NCBI RefSeq assembly: GCF_016597725.1
Contig: NZ_VCGY01000004.1
Span: 310,001-374,000 of the forward strand
Direction of reading: 5' to 3'
From: Marinobacter sp. 1-4A
Lineage (GTDB): Bacteria; Pseudomonadota; Gammaproteobacteria; Pseudomonadales; Oleiphilaceae
DNA: 64,000 bases
Every line of letters begins with the position of its first letter. Position 1 is the stretch's first letter. Below are positions 63,682 to 64,000 of this stretch, piece after piece. The position numbers and the translations under genes are program-made. The notes under the pieces are model-generated. The model had not been told where the DNA came from, did no database searches, and was given only the letters and a program-made list of their open reading frames with translations.

Positions 63682-64000
63682 CAACCGCCCCGGCAATAGA
63701 AGTAGGACATCCCAACTCCGCTGTGCCCATCACTCTGGAGAAGTTCAAGGCTTTATTTAACCAGTTGGATAAGGGAAACCTGCACACTCTGTCCGCCGTG
63801 TATAGCGAAGACATAAGGTTTCAGGACCCATTAGGTCAGGTCGAAGGCCTTGATGCCCTAACTCACTACTTCGCCAGCGCCTACACCAACGTCATTTCGT
63901 GTCACTTTATTTTTGACGAGCCGGTGGTTCAAGGCAGCTCCGCCTCCATTCCTTGGGTGATGCACCTTCGCCATAAGCGCATTCGCGGTGGCCGTGACAT
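63678..64000 (+). CDS. NTF2-fold/SnoaL-like protein, 3' end outside window
   Basis: A gene starting at ATG 63678 with GGAGGG 8 nt upstream and an ATGA overlap with the desaturase stop; 107 codons are visible. ITLEKFKALFNQLDKGNLH and VYSEDIRFQDPLGQVEGLDALTHYF (near 38-62) match nuclear-transport-factor-2-like/SnoaL-like proteins, which form a cone-shaped fold used by ketosteroid isomerases and lipid-binding proteins. Coupling to the desaturase suggests a lipid-related role. The rest lies beyond the end, so length and active site cannot be judged. Confidence 0.8.
   Translation, partial: MTTAPAIEVGHPNSAVPITLEKFKALFNQLDKGNLHTLSAVYSEDIRFQDPLGQVEGLDALTHYFASAYTNVISCHFIFDEPVVQGSSASIPWVMHLRHKRIRGGRD

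Overview
The window looks like a chromosomal segment of a marine gammaproteobacterium close to Marinobacter. This is inferred from gene content (SelD/selenate transporter cluster, cyanide-insensitive bd oxidase, ETF/ETF-QO, an acyl-CoA desaturase, HsbR/HsbA-like switch) and from moderate GC; no rRNA or species marker is present, so the genus is a guess. There is one tRNA gene, no CRISPR array, no intact insertion sequence and no integrase.

Layout. 1-16.8 kb: mostly core housekeeping and envelope genes, namely a decayed LysR gene, an ATP-grasp ligase, an alpha/beta hydrolase, a surface lipoprotein, a retropepsin-like protein with ACP phosphodiesterase, TrkH, an esterase and acyltransferase pair, RecQ, a thioesterase-fold protein, a periplasmic binding protein, a chemoreceptor and a GNAT-nitrilase fusion. 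17.3-24.4 kb: a selenium locus with a helix-hairpin-helix protein translationally coupled to a reductase-SelD fusion, a SenB-type selenosugar synthase in convergent orientation, and a three-gene selenate-type ABC transporter. 24.4-32.4 kb: MipA/OmpV porin-like protein, cardiolipin synthase, unknown small proteins, an ABC-2 exporter with a DUF192 protein, and an ECHDC3-like crotonase.

32.4-40.4 kb is the accessory part. It is relatively AT-rich and all but one of its genes are on the minus strand. It holds a YrhK-like protein, a GST gene with a 60-bp remnant of a second copy, a two-gene cassette with a glycine-zipper membrane protein, two unknown exported or anchored proteins, and a tightly overlapping operon sce7726 - sce7725 - HEPN/RES-domain toxin that lies next to the 3' end of a tRNA-Leu(UAA). 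This operon is the best candidate for a poorly described defence or conflict system.

40.6-64 kb: core metabolism again. It contains a methyltransferase, cioAB-cydDC (bd-type oxidase and its assembly transporter), a saccharopine-dehydrogenase-like protein, rlmA, etfBA divergent from etfD with a perfect 24-bp PsrA-like palindrome between them, a SlyD-like isomerase, DUF1285, a radical SAM protein, sixA, gpsA, an HsbA/HsbR-like STAS and phosphatase pair, an HD-domain protein, a renalase-like flavoprotein, a fatty-acid desaturase and the start of an NTF2-fold protein that runs off the end.
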